Positions 46,973-59,144 of a DNA stretch of 64,000 nt are shown here, in pieces (positions within the stretch are counted from its first letter, which is position 1; each line of letters opens with the position of its first letter). The notes under the pieces were generated by a model. That model saw nothing but the letters and a program-made list of their open reading frames with translations, was not told the DNA's origin and searched no databases. This stretch comes from Chytridium lagenaria (lineage: Eukaryota; Chytridiomycota; Chytridiomycetes; Chytridiales; Chytridiaceae): positions 186,001 through 250,000 of the forward strand of contig JAHLKC010000035.1 of NCBI GenBank assembly GCA_025449115.1. Reading direction: 5' to 3'. The position numbers were made by a program, and so were the translations under genes.

Positions 46973-48970
46973 ATGGCCAGCGGTTCAAACCTCGTCCCTC
47001 TGACGGATGGCCTCACGACCGGCAAGCTCAGCAGAGAAGACTTTAAGCGCCAAAAGGCCATCGAGGAGCAACGAAAAGCGTAAGTTGGCATTTTTAAATC
47101 ACCTAAAACTGGTGCTGATGGACACACTACAGAGGAACATTACCCGCTGAAGTTGACCCTGAAACTGGAAGAGACATCAACCCCACATCCCTCATTATAT
47201 CTCGCAAGCACCATGGTACTTGGACATCAACCACCCTACATTGAAGCATCAACGGAATCCAGGGGAAGTGGATAACCTTGGGGCGATGGATGAATGGTAC
47301 CAACGAGGCAAGTTCAAGGGACCCGCAGCCAAAAAATACCGCAAAGGCGCTTGTGAGAACTGGTAAGACCTCAACATCACATAGCTACTTCCGTCGTCTT
47401 TCCGCTCAACATACATGCTTATATTTTGAGTGAATGGCAAAAGCTCTTTTGAAGAACTGCGGTTATCTTGTGAATACTAATTTGATCTGGTAATAGCGGC
47501 GCCATGACCCACAAGACAAAGGACTGCCTTGACCGTCCCCGTCAAAAAGGCGCTAAGCACACTAATCGAAACATCGCCCCTGACGAAATTCTCATGGACG
47601 TTAAACTCGGTTTCGAAGCAAAACGAGATCGCTGGAACGGTTACGACCCCAACGACTACCTAAAAATTGTTGAAGAAGGTGAAGCCATCGAACAAGAGCG
47701 TCGCCGTATTCGTGAACAAAAGGCACGTGAGAAGCTGGAGGAAGCAGCGAAACCGAAGGCAGAGAAAGAAGTTACAGAGGAGGCAGCGACAGGGGAGCCA
47801 GCTAAAGCCGAGGATAGTGATAGTGATGGGGAGGAAGATGATGAGAAATATGCGGATGCAGCAGAGGCGGTTGGTCAAAAACTCGACGGCGAAGACACGT
47901 ACTACTGTGAGAAACTTGAGGATTAGAGAAGATACCGCAAAGTATCTCTTGAACCTTGACGTAAACTCCGCCTACTACGATCCTAAGACCCGTTCATGCG
48001 AGATAATCCCTTGAAAGACAAAGAAGGCGAGGAGGCCAACTACGCCGGAGATAATTTTGTGAGATGGACGGGAGATGCGCCTGGGTTGGCCAAATTGCAG
48101 GTGTTTGCTTGGCAAGCTGCCGATCGTGGAAAGGATGTGCATTTAAATGCGAACCCAACGCAGGGTGAATTGTTGTTCAAGGAATATCAGAAGAAGAAGG
48201 AGATGGTGACTGAGACGCAGAAGGGGTCGATTTTGGAAAAGTATGGAGGGGATGAGTATTTGAAGGCGCCACCGAAGGAGTTGCTGATGGCTCAGACTGA
48301 ATCATACGTGGAGTATTCGCAGACTGGAAAGGTGATTAAGGGACAGGAGAAGATCAAGGTTCGGTCAAAATATGAGGAAGATGTGTAAGCTCATTTTCAT
48401 AACCCCTTTTACATCACTTATTTCATCATATCGCTATGACGATTTATATTAATGCCCAATGAAAAATAGATACCTTCTCAACCACACAAGTGTTTGGGGT
48501 TCATTCTGGCGTGACGGCCGCTGGGGTTATGCTTGCTGTCACGCTGTCTCGCCGGTCGCCTACTGTACAGGCCAGGCCGGTATCGACGCCTCCCTCGCCT
48601 CCAATCTCCTCCTCTCCTCAGCCCCACCAACGCAAGCCGAACCAGCCAGTCTCCTCGCCTCACACATACAAAAAGCCGCTAAAGGCATTTCAACATCCAC
48701 AACGTCTGCCGCGGGTGACCGCAAAAAGGGAAGACTGGGAGAAGGCGATGTTGTTATTGATGAAGAGAAATTGAAGAAAGCGATTGAGGGGGAGAAGGAG
48801 CGAAAACGGAAGGAACGGGAGGATGAGGGGAATAGGAAGGGGAAGAAAGGGAAGTATTCCGGAGGGGTGGATAGGGAGATTACTGAGGAAGAGCTGGAGG
48901 CGTATAGGATGACAAAGACGATATGGAGGACCCAATGGCAAATTATAAAGATAGCGATGCCGAAGATTGA
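46973..48970 (+). CDS. SLU7: Pre-mRNA splicing factor SLU7
   Basis: A second-step splicing factor that helps choose the 3' splice site. At least four exons. Features in order: [37 protein letters not shown], the conserved [12 protein letters not shown] region, a CCHC zinc knuckle [14 protein letters not shown] (about 47350-47523, split by an intron), [17 protein letters not shown], an acidic stretch, [15 protein letters not shown] then [43 protein letters not shown], and the tail [13 protein letters not shown] ending at 48970. Four frame breaks lie in otherwise conserved coding sequence: one missing C at 47181-47184, an opposite-sign shift near 47,900, a missing base near 47,995 and a missing G near 48,916. 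Identification is certain despite the breaks. Confidence 0.95.
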
Positions 48971-49034
48971 GTTTTGGAGGTCTTTACCTGCAACATGCTC
49001 CGTTCTTTTGATTTTTATTTGGGGATTTATTTGA

Positions 49035-49541
49035 CGGCGCACTTGGAAGCCGTATGGTGCTTTGGTTCCTGCCATCGATTTGTACAAAATGAATACTCTT
49101 TAAAATGTTTTGGATAATGTGGTTTTAGTTCTAAACGATATTCAATGCTATTTAGACCACGTCTAAACAGTATTGACCATGAGCAGCGTTTTTCCTGTAG
49201 AGTTGTTATTTATGAAGATTTGACACCCATATGGATGTGTATAATCACTCTTATTAATGGCAATGTCTTTCAAAGAAGTCAAAGGAATAATTGATTTAAG
49301 TTACATATTATGGAACGCTTTATTCACGTCCTAATTTATAAATTTTTTTAAAAAAAAATAAATAACCAAAAGTATTGTAGAAAGCTCATTCCCTCTTTCC
49401 ATTTGACTAAAGGAAGACTAAAGAAATTAAGCCCGATTCAAACAATGTGGGACAGATAAAAATCGTAGGGTAAATGACAGTGAGCAAGCTAGCCAGCCAA
49501 CAGCATTAAATCAACACCAAAAAAGGAACCCACAAAGGACC
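49035..49541. other. Intergenic region between convergent genes
   Basis: About 500 bp of AT-rich sequence between the SLU7 and decarboxylase 3' ends. It has an A9 run near 49352. No feature supported. Confidence 0.5.
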
Positions 49542-52500
49542 TCACATATCAAAAGGCCACCCTGCCCACATATTCACCTTCTCAGACCCCATCTGCGGTC
49601 TCTCAATAGCCATCTCCGCCTCAATAATCTCCCCAATCACCAACTGCTCCGCAATAACAGCCTCCACATCTTCCCATTTTGTCAAGGGATTCGCTATGAC
49701 AACCCTGAACGCGTCCACGCGTCTCTGAACAGAAATAGGCGTACCCTCTTCCTCGTTCTCTTCTTCTTCTTCACTTTCACCTAATCTCAACGACGCTGCG
49801 AGGAGGGTAGGTGTTCCAGCAGGTGACTTGCGTCTTCCACCAGCAACACCCCGATCAGGGACGCCGCCGTAGACGTACAAGACGAAGTAGTACCAGCTCT
49901 TGATCTCCTGACAACCACAGATCCCAAACGAAGGATCAGTAACTCACCGATGTCCTCGACACGAACCCGGCAACACTTCTCTTGCCTGTCGGTTCTGAAT
50001 GCGTCGAGTAACATCACTAATCTCCTCGTCCTCCTCCATCTCCAAAGGCGCCATGGCAGCAACTTTATGTCTCAATCTCTTAGGAATATACCTGTACAGC
50101 AGTATATTGGTGGAAGGTTCATGGAGTGTCTGGAAACACCCCAAAGGATGTGTCCTTAGCCTTGCCGCCATCTGTCGAACAAGTGTAGCAGAACGTGTGA
50201 CAAGACTTTCGACTCCATCCCGTCCAAGCAGATGAAGCGACGCGTGAAGATGCAGACTTGTCGCAGGCCTCGATCCCTCTAACGTAAATTTCCCAAGATC
50301 AGGGCTATCATGGCGAATGACGTAGGAGGCGGATTTACGGATATGCGAGGCGTCTTGAGGGTTGCGGAAGAGAATAAGACCGAGACCCATGGGGGTGTAT
50401 AGCTGCTTGTGGCCGTCGATGGTGATGGTGTCGGCTTCGGCGATACCCAAGAGCTTGTTGCGGTGCTCGCGGGAGAAGATGAGGGGACCACCCCAGGCCG
50501 CGTCAACATGGAAGTGGATCTTGTGTTCGCGAGCTATCGTGGAGATGCGAGACAGGTTATCAATAGAACCGCTGGGTATTCAAAAGTCTGTTAGCATATG
50601 CTTTTATGGAACTTTTTTTTTAAAATTTATACTCACGTCTCAGTTGTTCCTGCAATACCGACGATAGCAATAATGAGGATCTTTTTAGCTTTGAACTCCT
50701 TGACTTTTTGATCTAAAATGTCCATCCTATTTCAAAGAAAAAAAGAAAATTTGTTAGCTTCACAGTAAGGAGTTATCCACGTAAACAAACAAAAGCTACA
50801 AACCTCATACGAAAATCCTTATCTGTAGGAATAAGGCATAATCCTTCATCACCAATCCCCAGCAAATCTGCCGCCTTCTTAAACGAGTAATGCATAAGCG
50901 AAGACCCAATAATAACCGCCCCCATGTAACCAAACTTCAACAACGCCTTAAACAGTCCCTCCTTCTCCACGCCCCTAAAAGATTTTTTTTTCTTTCCATC
51001 CACAATTGAAGCATCCACATCCGCTTTTAACGCCTTGTTTCTGGCAGTCCACATAGCCGTGATATTTGCGATAGTACCTCCAGATGTGAACACGCCGAGA
51101 GATCGGTCAAATGCATGCATATGGTGATCGTAGAAGGTGTTTGAGCGGCGAAAGAATTCACGGTGTAGCATGGCGATGGTTTCTCGTTCAAGGTATGTCA
51201 TAGTCATGGCTGTCTCGAGTTTAACAACGTTCTGGTTCAACCAGTGAGGAGTCTCGCAAGGGGCGGTGAAAGTATGGAAGAGCTGTGGTCTTTTTTAAAG
51301 ACAATAAAAAAACAGTCAGTACTTGGACGTATACTGAATTTGCGATATTTTGTAAAGGCTGCTTACCATATGGCCTATCATTCTCGGCGAAGACACTCTT
51401 GTTGCCTTGTCAATGACATTGGCCTTGACGGCAAAGAGATATTCCTCAAGCGTTGTGCCATACTCTCCAGAATGCGGTACCTTGAACTGTTGAGAATCTT
51501 GATCTTATTGCTGAGGGATCCTCTGCAGTGTTCGCGTTGATTTTGGATGGTGTGTCTAGGAAGGCTGGAGACAGCAAATGTCACGACAGGATCAAAGAAA
51601 GTGGGGACTTCAATTGATGATAACAAACCTTGAATAATGCCGGTAAGATATTGGTCCAAGATCCCTTCGCTCTCGTGTGTGCCACAAAGTAATGAAGAAC
51701 AGAGTCCTTGTTCCTTTGCGATCCCGGCTCAAGATGTGTGAAGTCTGTTTCCCTTGCAATCTTTCGTACGGCTTCCCCCAACGACTCCAATGACATCGCT
51801 TGAGTGGAAGGCATGGTCCATGTACTTTCCTGCGTGGCCTGCACGCAGGTTCTGGGCCGTTGGCATATCTGAGGTTGGCGGTGGGGCAAGGGATGGGGCA
51901 AAAGACGTGTAGCAGCAAGTGTTGATGAGGTGCCTCATCAAAATGAGAGCGGGTGAAGTTGCAGTAGGTGATGATGTCGCACTACGCCATGTACAGCTCA
52001 TCTCGCCATCGGCATTGGCCGTGTGAAAGAAGTCACCCATCTTGGAAGACTGGCGCAAATGGTATTGATGCTGGTGACTTTGGAAGTTGGTGGGAGACGG
52101 ATGCGGGGTGGCTCCTGTGGGCTTGCCCCATAAGGGGAAATGCCATTGCCGTTGGAGATGTCGCAACAGATGGACCTTTAGCTAAATGGGATTGTGAAGT
52201 AAAGCGGGAGTTGAAGAAAGTCTGCGAGGGAGCCGGGAGGGAAAGAGTTGTTGGATGAAAGGCCAAAAGTTGAATTCCGCTGGACTTTGAGTAAAGGGAT
52301 ATTCATCTGCCCAATCTTCATCAAAACCCTCGTCGCTGTCTGTCTCGTAATGAGACTGCAGTTGAGGGGCTGGTGTCCTAAGCATGGGTTGATGCTGCTG
52401 CAGTGGGATGGTCGTTGATGGTGACAGTGTTGTGAAGCGGAGTCCGATGATATTGGAGATCGGATGTGTCGTGTTTTTGGGCAGATGAGGCGTCATGGCT

Positions 52501-52687
52501 TTTTTTTTTTTTAATGTAAAAATCCAGATCGAAGTGAATACACACAAAACACACAAACCAAACACACACACACACCTGCAGATGTCGACGATACCGCTGC
52601 TGATGCTGCTACTGCTGCTATTGATGCCATCTTAGCACCCTCTGCTTTCAGATCGATGGCATTTGCGCTGCTTGTTTTCGAGGCCAT
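49542..52687 (-). CDS. PLP-dependent group II decarboxylase, PanP-like (aspartate 1-decarboxylase type)
   Basis: A pyridoxal-phosphate decarboxylase. The sequence follows the proteobacterial PanP family, which makes beta-alanine from aspartate: SSPRMIGHM (near 51,370), LNQNVVKLETAMTMTYLER, GVFTSGGTIANITAMWTARN, VIIGSSLMHYSFKKAADLLG, FHVDAAWGGPLIFSREH, the PLP-lysine segment ADTITIDGHKQLYTPMG (about 50,410-50,460), FTLEGSRPATSLHLHASLHL, NILLYRYIPKRLR and, near the C-terminus, RVVIANPLTKWEDVE. Substrate is inferred from family; glutamate or tyrosine cannot be excluded. At least six introns. The 5' exons (start ATG 52687, Ala-rich leader, then poorly resolved frames at 51.6-52.5 kb) are uncertain. 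A missing base at the CCC of 49966-49968 breaks the frame before VSRTS. Confidence 0.82.
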
Positions 52688-53068
52688 TCAGACGTTGAGG
52701 TGACGGGGTGACGGGGTGACGGGATGACGGGTAATATGGAATGAATTGGAGGCTTTGCGGTTTGAAGGATGATGGATTGGATGGGCTGTTGTTATGTATT
52801 TGGAGATTCGGCGTTTCTTCGGGAAAACAGACGTTCGATTTTGGCAAATGCGATTTTTCCATTTATAAATATCAGGCCACTTGCTCATCGCGTGACGCGA
52901 TGATCTCAATCTTCTAAAAAGCTCATCGTGCAATCAATCACGTCGACTGATGTATGGACGGAGGGCGGTGATGCCGCTTAAAGCTCCTTAATTATGCGCG
53001 CACAAAGCGACACCCCTTTTCATGTAGACCTAAAGTTTCTGATTATCATCTTTAAAACTTGTTAATCA
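52688..53068. other. Divergent promoter region decarboxylase / subtilase
   Basis: About 380 bp between divergent ATGs. Contains a short direct repeat of GACGGGGT(A/G) at about 52698-52726. No other feature. Confidence 0.5.
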
Positions 53069-56000
53069 ATGCTCTTTCTTGTTTTCCTATGGATTACGTT
53101 TGCTAAAGTTGTAGTATCGTCGGTGGGGGAGATGAGGACACGTATTCCTGCTCACATTGCGGCATTTGAGAGTCCTGATACATTTATTGTCGAGTTTACG
53201 CATTTGGCAAGCGTCAATGACGGCAACCAAAGCACCCAAGACAGCGTCATTCCTGTTCACCCGGCCATCCATCGATTTCGACAAATCACTACAGCCATGG
53301 ACCTCCCATGGTCAGGTTCACCTAGTGGGTCCAAGCTGAACGAGAGGTTCGTGTTTGGAGGGGTGTCGGACTCTTCAGCTTTACCTTTATTGGGACTCCG
53401 CTTTTACTTTGGCGTTTCAGTTCGTCTTCCAGGAGGACTGGATGATGCAAGGATGGTTGCTGAAAACTAAAAGGGTTTGGGACAGTGTGGCCAGCGGTAC
53501 GTAGTTGTTTTATTTTTGCTATACAATGATATATGTTTGTTCAAAGCTGGAGCTCCGACATCCGCCATGGAATCACCGCATCATCCACGCGCGTCTCTGA
53601 ATTTTGACAGAGCAGGAGATGGCTTTGCAGAAGCGGTTTCCGCTAACAACACTGAGCAAGGATCGACCATGGTACCATCAACTTTCCAGAAGACTCTTTT
53701 TCCATGGGCATTATCTGTTGGTTACTTTGACTTATTCAAGTAATGGTCGATTGGAACCTATTCGAGTTGGAATTATTGACAGTGGGGTGGTAAGTTCAGT
53801 TCAATCGTTTAATCACTTTCTCATCTAAACCAGGACTATCGCCATCCCGCTTTAGGTGGGTGCTTTGGACTTGGATGCCGAGTAAGGACATTAAAAGCGA
53901 AAACAATTTTTAACGCTTATCATCCTGAAGGTCCGGTATGGGTTTGACTTCACGTCTGATCTTAGCGATCCCATGGATTGCACTGGACACGGCACTCACG
54001 TTGGCAAGTTGATCGTAAGACTTATATGTGATTGCTAAAAGTAGTTCTAATAGCTGGCCTGATCGCAGCGAGAAATGATCCGGCCTCTCTAGTCCGAGGC
54101 GTCTTCCCCGACGCGGTCATCGGTGCCTACAAGATTTTTTGGATGTCATCCAGACAAAACGTTCTGGGTGAAGACCGGAGTGAAGAAACTAGGGATTCCG
54201 TCCAAGAAAACGGCACGTCTCAACAAAGGAAGACTGGTGTATCGAAGAAAAAGAAGAGCCGGACGACGAGTGACGCTCTCATTGCCGCTATGGAAATGGC
54301 AGTGCGTGACGGAATGGACGTGGTGAATTTATCGGTTGGAGGGCTGAGCTCTTGGCCAGAGTTTCCAGAAGCTAGAGCGGCACAAGCTATGATAGAACGT
54401 GGTATTGTTGTTGTGGCGGCACAAGGTAACGCGAATGGTATATATGAAATTCAATTCTATTTTATAGGAAATCATGCAATAGACGGTCCATGGTCGGTTT
54501 CCTCTCCAGCAATCGCGTCAGGCGTGATATCTGTCGCAGCCACCGAAACAGACTATTTTTTGGGAGGTACAGCTACAGCAGGATCTATAGACGCTTCGGA
54601 ATCATTTTCATTTAACTACTCCTCCATCATCGATATCACAGCAGTTCTCTTTAAAAGTCAAAACAATCCTGTCAAACACGTAACTCGTATCTTGTACACA
54701 GACTCGGAAGTATGTACAGATACCTCGCTTCATCAATTTAACGTCGAGCAAATGCTCGACCTTGGGTACTTGTCTTGAAACGCGGCAACTGTACTGTGTC
54801 TGAGAAAGCAAGTATCGCGGCGCTCGCGGGAGCATCTAGTGTTTTGATATATAACTCAGAGCAGTATGAGAGTGATGATATTTTCCGGTTCGTGTTGCAG
54901 GAGACTGAGACAATCATTCCTGCTGCCGGGATTTCCCGACATGTGGGTGAGAAGTTGAGGGAGCTTTGCGAAGCTTTTGGAGATGACGCGATCGTGCGGT
55001 GGGACAGCAGTGTGAAGATTATGGATAATTTCCACGCGTTTGAACGGCCTGCCGATTTCTCCAGCGTGAGTAGACTGCAGAAGTAGAACTTTTATCCTGA
55101 ATTTTTTCTTGTCTTTCTGATGTCTACCTTTCCCCTTCGCTTCCCTTGCTTTACTTATTTTCCCTATCTAGTTTGGTCCGAGCCCGCATCTGGATGTGAA
55201 ACCTGACATAGCAGCTCCCGGTACTTTCATCATCTCCACTTACCTCACAACAAACGGCTCATACGCTATCGTATATATAATCACTAAAATTCACCCTAAC
55301 AATTTAAGCTCTCCGGCACATCCATGTCTACCCCTCTAATCGCAGGTACCGCAGCCCTTCTTCTATCTCATCGCCCTTCTCTCACTCCCATCCAAGTCAA
55401 ATCTCTCCTCATGAACACCGCGTCACCAGGAAAAGGTTTAAATGGCGCATACCCACATCCTGCCGTCATCGGATCCGGTATTGCCAAAGTGACCGCTGCC
55501 ATGTCATCACCTTTGATTTTCGAACCACCTTCTATAGCGTTGGGTTATCTGTCGTCAGGAGATACGGTTTTCGTCGATGCGAAGTTAAAGTGGGTAGACA
55601 GGATACCGGGATCCGTCACGTACAAAGTGCATGTTGAAGGTCCTGTTCCCCTTGAGTTAATCACTACTGGCAAGTCGACATTTACAACTGGTAATTTGAC
55701 GTCGCCATGGAATTGTACTGTGGACGTGTCCCCATCTGTTATCACAATTGGCACCGCCTTTCCATCTGCAAAGGTCCGCTTCACCGTCACACCCACGTCT
55801 CGCTCCTCGTCTTATCATACACTTCTTTTGCATGGAGGTCATATCATCGCTACTCCCCTCCAGCTTTCGCACTCTCAACCTTCATTACGAATTCCCTTTC
55901 AATTCGTCACTGGCGATAACACGTATTCGGGAGCCTTGATCTGCCGATATGAAGCCACCTGCATCCCCACTTTTACCATCTCAAACCACACCATCCTCCA

Positions 56001-56388
56001 ATTTTCGTTGCTCATGCCCGTGACGAGCGTCACCGTATTTCTACTCAACACGGAAACTGGAATGAATGTAGGATATATAGACGCTGCTGAATTTCTTGGG
56101 AAAAGCGGGAAGAATCATCCTCGATATGCGGTTGAATGGAATGGGGGGAGCGTTTACGGAAATTCAAAGAGGGATGTGAAGATATTGGCTCTTGCAAAAT
56201 GTCGGGGGAGGAGATGGCTTCGAAAGAAAAGCTTAAGGGAGCATAAGGAGAAGCTTCATGGCATTCAACGGGGCTCATACCGCGTTTGTATTGAGGCGAT
56301 GTTTGATGTGATGGGGATGAATAATCCCGTCCGAGATCGATGGTGCTCACACAGATTCAAGCGTTCTCTTTGTTTAAATATAGTATGA
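53069..56388 (+). CDS. Secreted subtilisin-like serine protease (S8) with PA domain
   Basis: An extracellular subtilase of the Vpr/minor extracellular protease type. Start ATG 53069 gives a signal peptide (MLFLVFLWITFAKVVVSSV), then a propeptide-like inhibitor region (TFIVEFTHLASV). The catalytic triad is in place: Asp in VGIIDSGVDYRHPAL (about 53,770-53,850), His in DCTGHGTHV (about 53,980), Ser in SGTSMSTPLIAG (about 55,320). Other core parts are DGMDVVNLSVGG, VVVAAQGN and PDIAAPGTFI. A PA insert (KRGNCTVSEKASIAALAGAS) lies between His and Ser, and an Fn3-like C-terminal part follows. Many short introns. A missing G at 54764-54766 accounts for a false stop before KRGNCTV. Function would be protein degradation outside the cell. 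Confidence 0.9.
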
Positions 56389-56690
56389 AGTTTCAAGCAT
56401 ATTAGTGTAATATATTGATTTTAGTATCGTTCATCTTTTTTATCGCGCCTCATATTACAAAGAAAAAAAGAGTGTTTAGGGAAATGTATGCTTCAAGCTG
56501 TTGCTAGAAGAACATTGGGGATATACAGATTTAAAAGACAGGAAATATGTAAAAAAAGAATATTCTTTGGAGAAAGGATGTTGATGCAAAGGGGAAGGAG
56601 TATTTGCAACTTATATCATCATGCCCTCATGCAATGTCAGCATAGACTTTGCAGGTAGGAGCAAAAGGATCAATCTCCTCGGGTCCATTC
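56389..56690. other. Short intergenic region between convergent genes
   Basis: About 300 bp between the protease and esterase 3' ends. No feature seen. Confidence 0.5.
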
Positions 56691-58676
56691 TTAGGTCCAC
56701 TTAAAGCTAGGATCCGAAGAAACTACAAACGCACTCCTGGTGGCAGCAGTATACTTTGGCCAATTAGCCGCAGGTGAGCCTTTAGTAACAAAAGAGAGGA
56801 AGGCATTAGAGAGTTGCTCGCTAAGAGCGTTCTCTTCCTTTCCAACAAGGTCGATTTTCTTGTTAAAGAGGAAGGGAAGGTCGGAGCCGAAGGAGGAGCC
56901 ACGATCGGCGGGGAGAACCTTGGAGTTGTGGTTGAAGACGTACTTGAACACGTTACCGCCAAGACTGCTTACCAAGTTAGCTGTGTTTCGCGCTCGGCAG
57001 ATAAATGACACTTGGCTGTTTGATGTTAGTCGTGAACATACTGGTGCGGTTCTTACCCAGAGATAAAGTCAGCGGCAATGGAAGGAGGGAGAGTGGCAAT
57101 ATCTTGCTTGGCCTAACATACAGAGTGAGTGAAAGATAGTCTGATATTGTAAATACCAAGGCAACGTAAGCTTCGGGTCTAATAAAGATTGAAAGGAGAA
57201 TGTCAAGCTCTTCAGCATTGGTAACAGCAGCAGTTCCAAGCCCCTAAAAAAAACCGTTATTTTATGATGAGTTAACAATATATTACCTCTTTAGCAACCG
57301 TTCCAACAAGGAGAGGCACAACATGAATATCCGGAGCGGATCCACCTGCAGGCGTTGCCGGGAAGAGGCTGTTTACCGCAAGACCAAACTTAGTGCCCGC
57401 CTGCACGCTTGCCGTAACAGTGCGACCAAGAAGCTCAAGAGCAGGAACACCACGGAGACACTCGATCACATCGGAACCTTCCGGGCAACTCTCACCAAGC
57501 TTGCGAAGAACAGCAGAGTGCTGAGGTGGGAACACTTGCTGAAGGGTTCTTTCACCACCGAAAGAATGACGGCTTTTTGGAAGGGGGCTGTGGGGACGTT
57601 GGGGCGTTTCCTGAGAAGAGCACTGACGAGAGAGGCACCCATGCCATGTCCGACGGCAGTAACCTTTGTGGCATCTCCTCCAAACCTTCCAATGTTCTTC
57701 TTAACCCTTTTAAATCAGTTTAGTAAAAAGTATGCGCGATGAAGATAGTCGCTCATACCATTCAAAGACAAAGCTAACGTCAGCAAGTCCCGCGTTGCCA
57801 AGACCTTTTTCCAAAAATTCGGTGGGGTTGAACAGACCAAATACGTTTGAACGGTATGAGAAGGAGATGGCGATTACCCGGTCACCGTAGTAAGACTGGC
57901 GGACGATGTCGCTAAGGTCTACAAGCAACAGTCAGCATCAGTGTGGTTAATTTCAAAAGCTCTGACCAATTTGCCAAGGAGCAGAGGAGCGACGGTCAGT
58001 TGGGTACGCGTTTCCATGAACTAAATCCCCACATATGTTAGTAAAATAGTCAATTCCCCATCATCCTACCATAAACCTGGAGAAGAAGAGTATGTGTGTT
58101 AGAAGTGAAACATCCCCAACAAAAGGCAACAAAGAGAAACATAAACTCACAACAACGGGAAGAGTGTCGCTAGGCTTCACATTTGCCGGGAGCTACAAAT
58201 ACGGGTTAGCATACGTTTCCAATTATCCGCTATCAAATTACCCAAACGTTCAAGTACAGACAATCTAGAATTTAAGTTAATCACAACGAAATACTCCATC
58301 TTCTCGAATTCGTACCTTCTGAGGTCGCTTCCGTGAAAGACGCATCCTGAATACACATCGGAGCCAGTTTGTCGGCTTTGAAAGCCTTGGAGCTGGCTGC
58401 AAGAGCCTTAGGGGCCATAAATCGATTCGCACCGATGGGAGGTGCGGCATAGGGAACTCCGAGATATGAAATGACTTGAGCATCTGACGATGCAATGTAG
58501 GTGCCCTAGGGTCCGACATGTTAACACCACGACCACTTTTTCCACAGCAACAACATCGAGTCTCTTACATAGTCCAAGGCAACCTCGTTTAGTTTGAAAA
58601 AGGGAAGAGGCGCTGCGAGTGAAACGCTAGCCGCAAATAGAGTGCCAGCGATGGTGATGATGGTCGATGTCCTCAT
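56691..58676 (-). CDS. Type-B carboxylesterase/lipase-like secreted protein, nucleophile Ser apparently replaced
   Basis: Alpha/beta-hydrolase of the cholinesterase/type-B carboxylesterase family. Start ATG 58676 begins a signal peptide (MRTSTIITIAGTLFAASVSL). Landmarks: YLGVPYAAPPIGANRF, TSEDCLYLNVWLPA, VVVFIHGN (oxyanion region), AISFSYRSNVFGLF, GNAGLADVSFVFEW, NIGRFGGDATKVTAVGHGMGAS (about 57,600-57,690), FPPQHSAVLRKLG and a C-terminal SPAANWPKY. The family's G-x-S-x-G elbow reads G-H-G-M-G here, with Gly where the nucleophilic Ser should be. Either the protein has lost esterase activity or a base (AGC to GGC) is miscalled. Several introns. A frame break near 57,559-57,562 fits one missing base. 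Confidence 0.85.
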
Positions 58677-59144
58677 TTCTATCGAGTATGTGCAGACGAT
58701 GCTGTTGAGAATGATAAACTGGAATGGAAGAATGGATTCCAAAGCCGAGTGTTTAAATTGGACTGAGATGAGATTGACGCTCAGGATTGCCATTGTCATC
58801 GCATACCGTTGTTCTCAAGCAGCCACATTATCGACATCGAGCTACACAGACAACAGGGACAAACGGTAGTCATCAGGTTGGTCACAGCTCCTTTCTGCCT
58901 TGCAGGGACAAAGGGCTACTCAACAATCCTTTCGAACCACTTTGTCCAATAGACAGAAAGGACAAAGCTACTCAACAAACTCTGTCGAACCACGTTGTCC
59001 GAGGCGACTCCATCATCCAGAACCCATTAAGCACTTGTTGAAAGCTCCTTATTCAGCAGCTCAAAGCTACTACACTTTATTTACAAGCTTTAGTGCATGA
59101 CGGTTTGAAGGAAATATTGGGCATCCGAAATAATAAAAAATGGG
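58677..59144. other. Intergenic region with paired inverted-repeat units
   Basis: About 470 bp between the esterase promoter and the GPALPP1 3' end. Contains the two 41-42 bp units listed separately. Open + frames here lack motifs. Confidence 0.5.
58906..59000. repeat. Two related 41-42 bp units each bounded by 8-bp inverted repeats
   Basis: Unit A (58906-58947) runs from GGACAAAG to CTTTGTCC, an exact 8-bp inverted pair. Unit B (58960-59000) runs from GGACAAAG to CGTTGTCC, 7 of 8. The cores are alike, both containing CTACTCAACAA and TCGAACCAC. The arrangement could form two adjacent hairpins or be a duplicated binding-site module upstream of the esterase gene. Confidence 0.85.
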
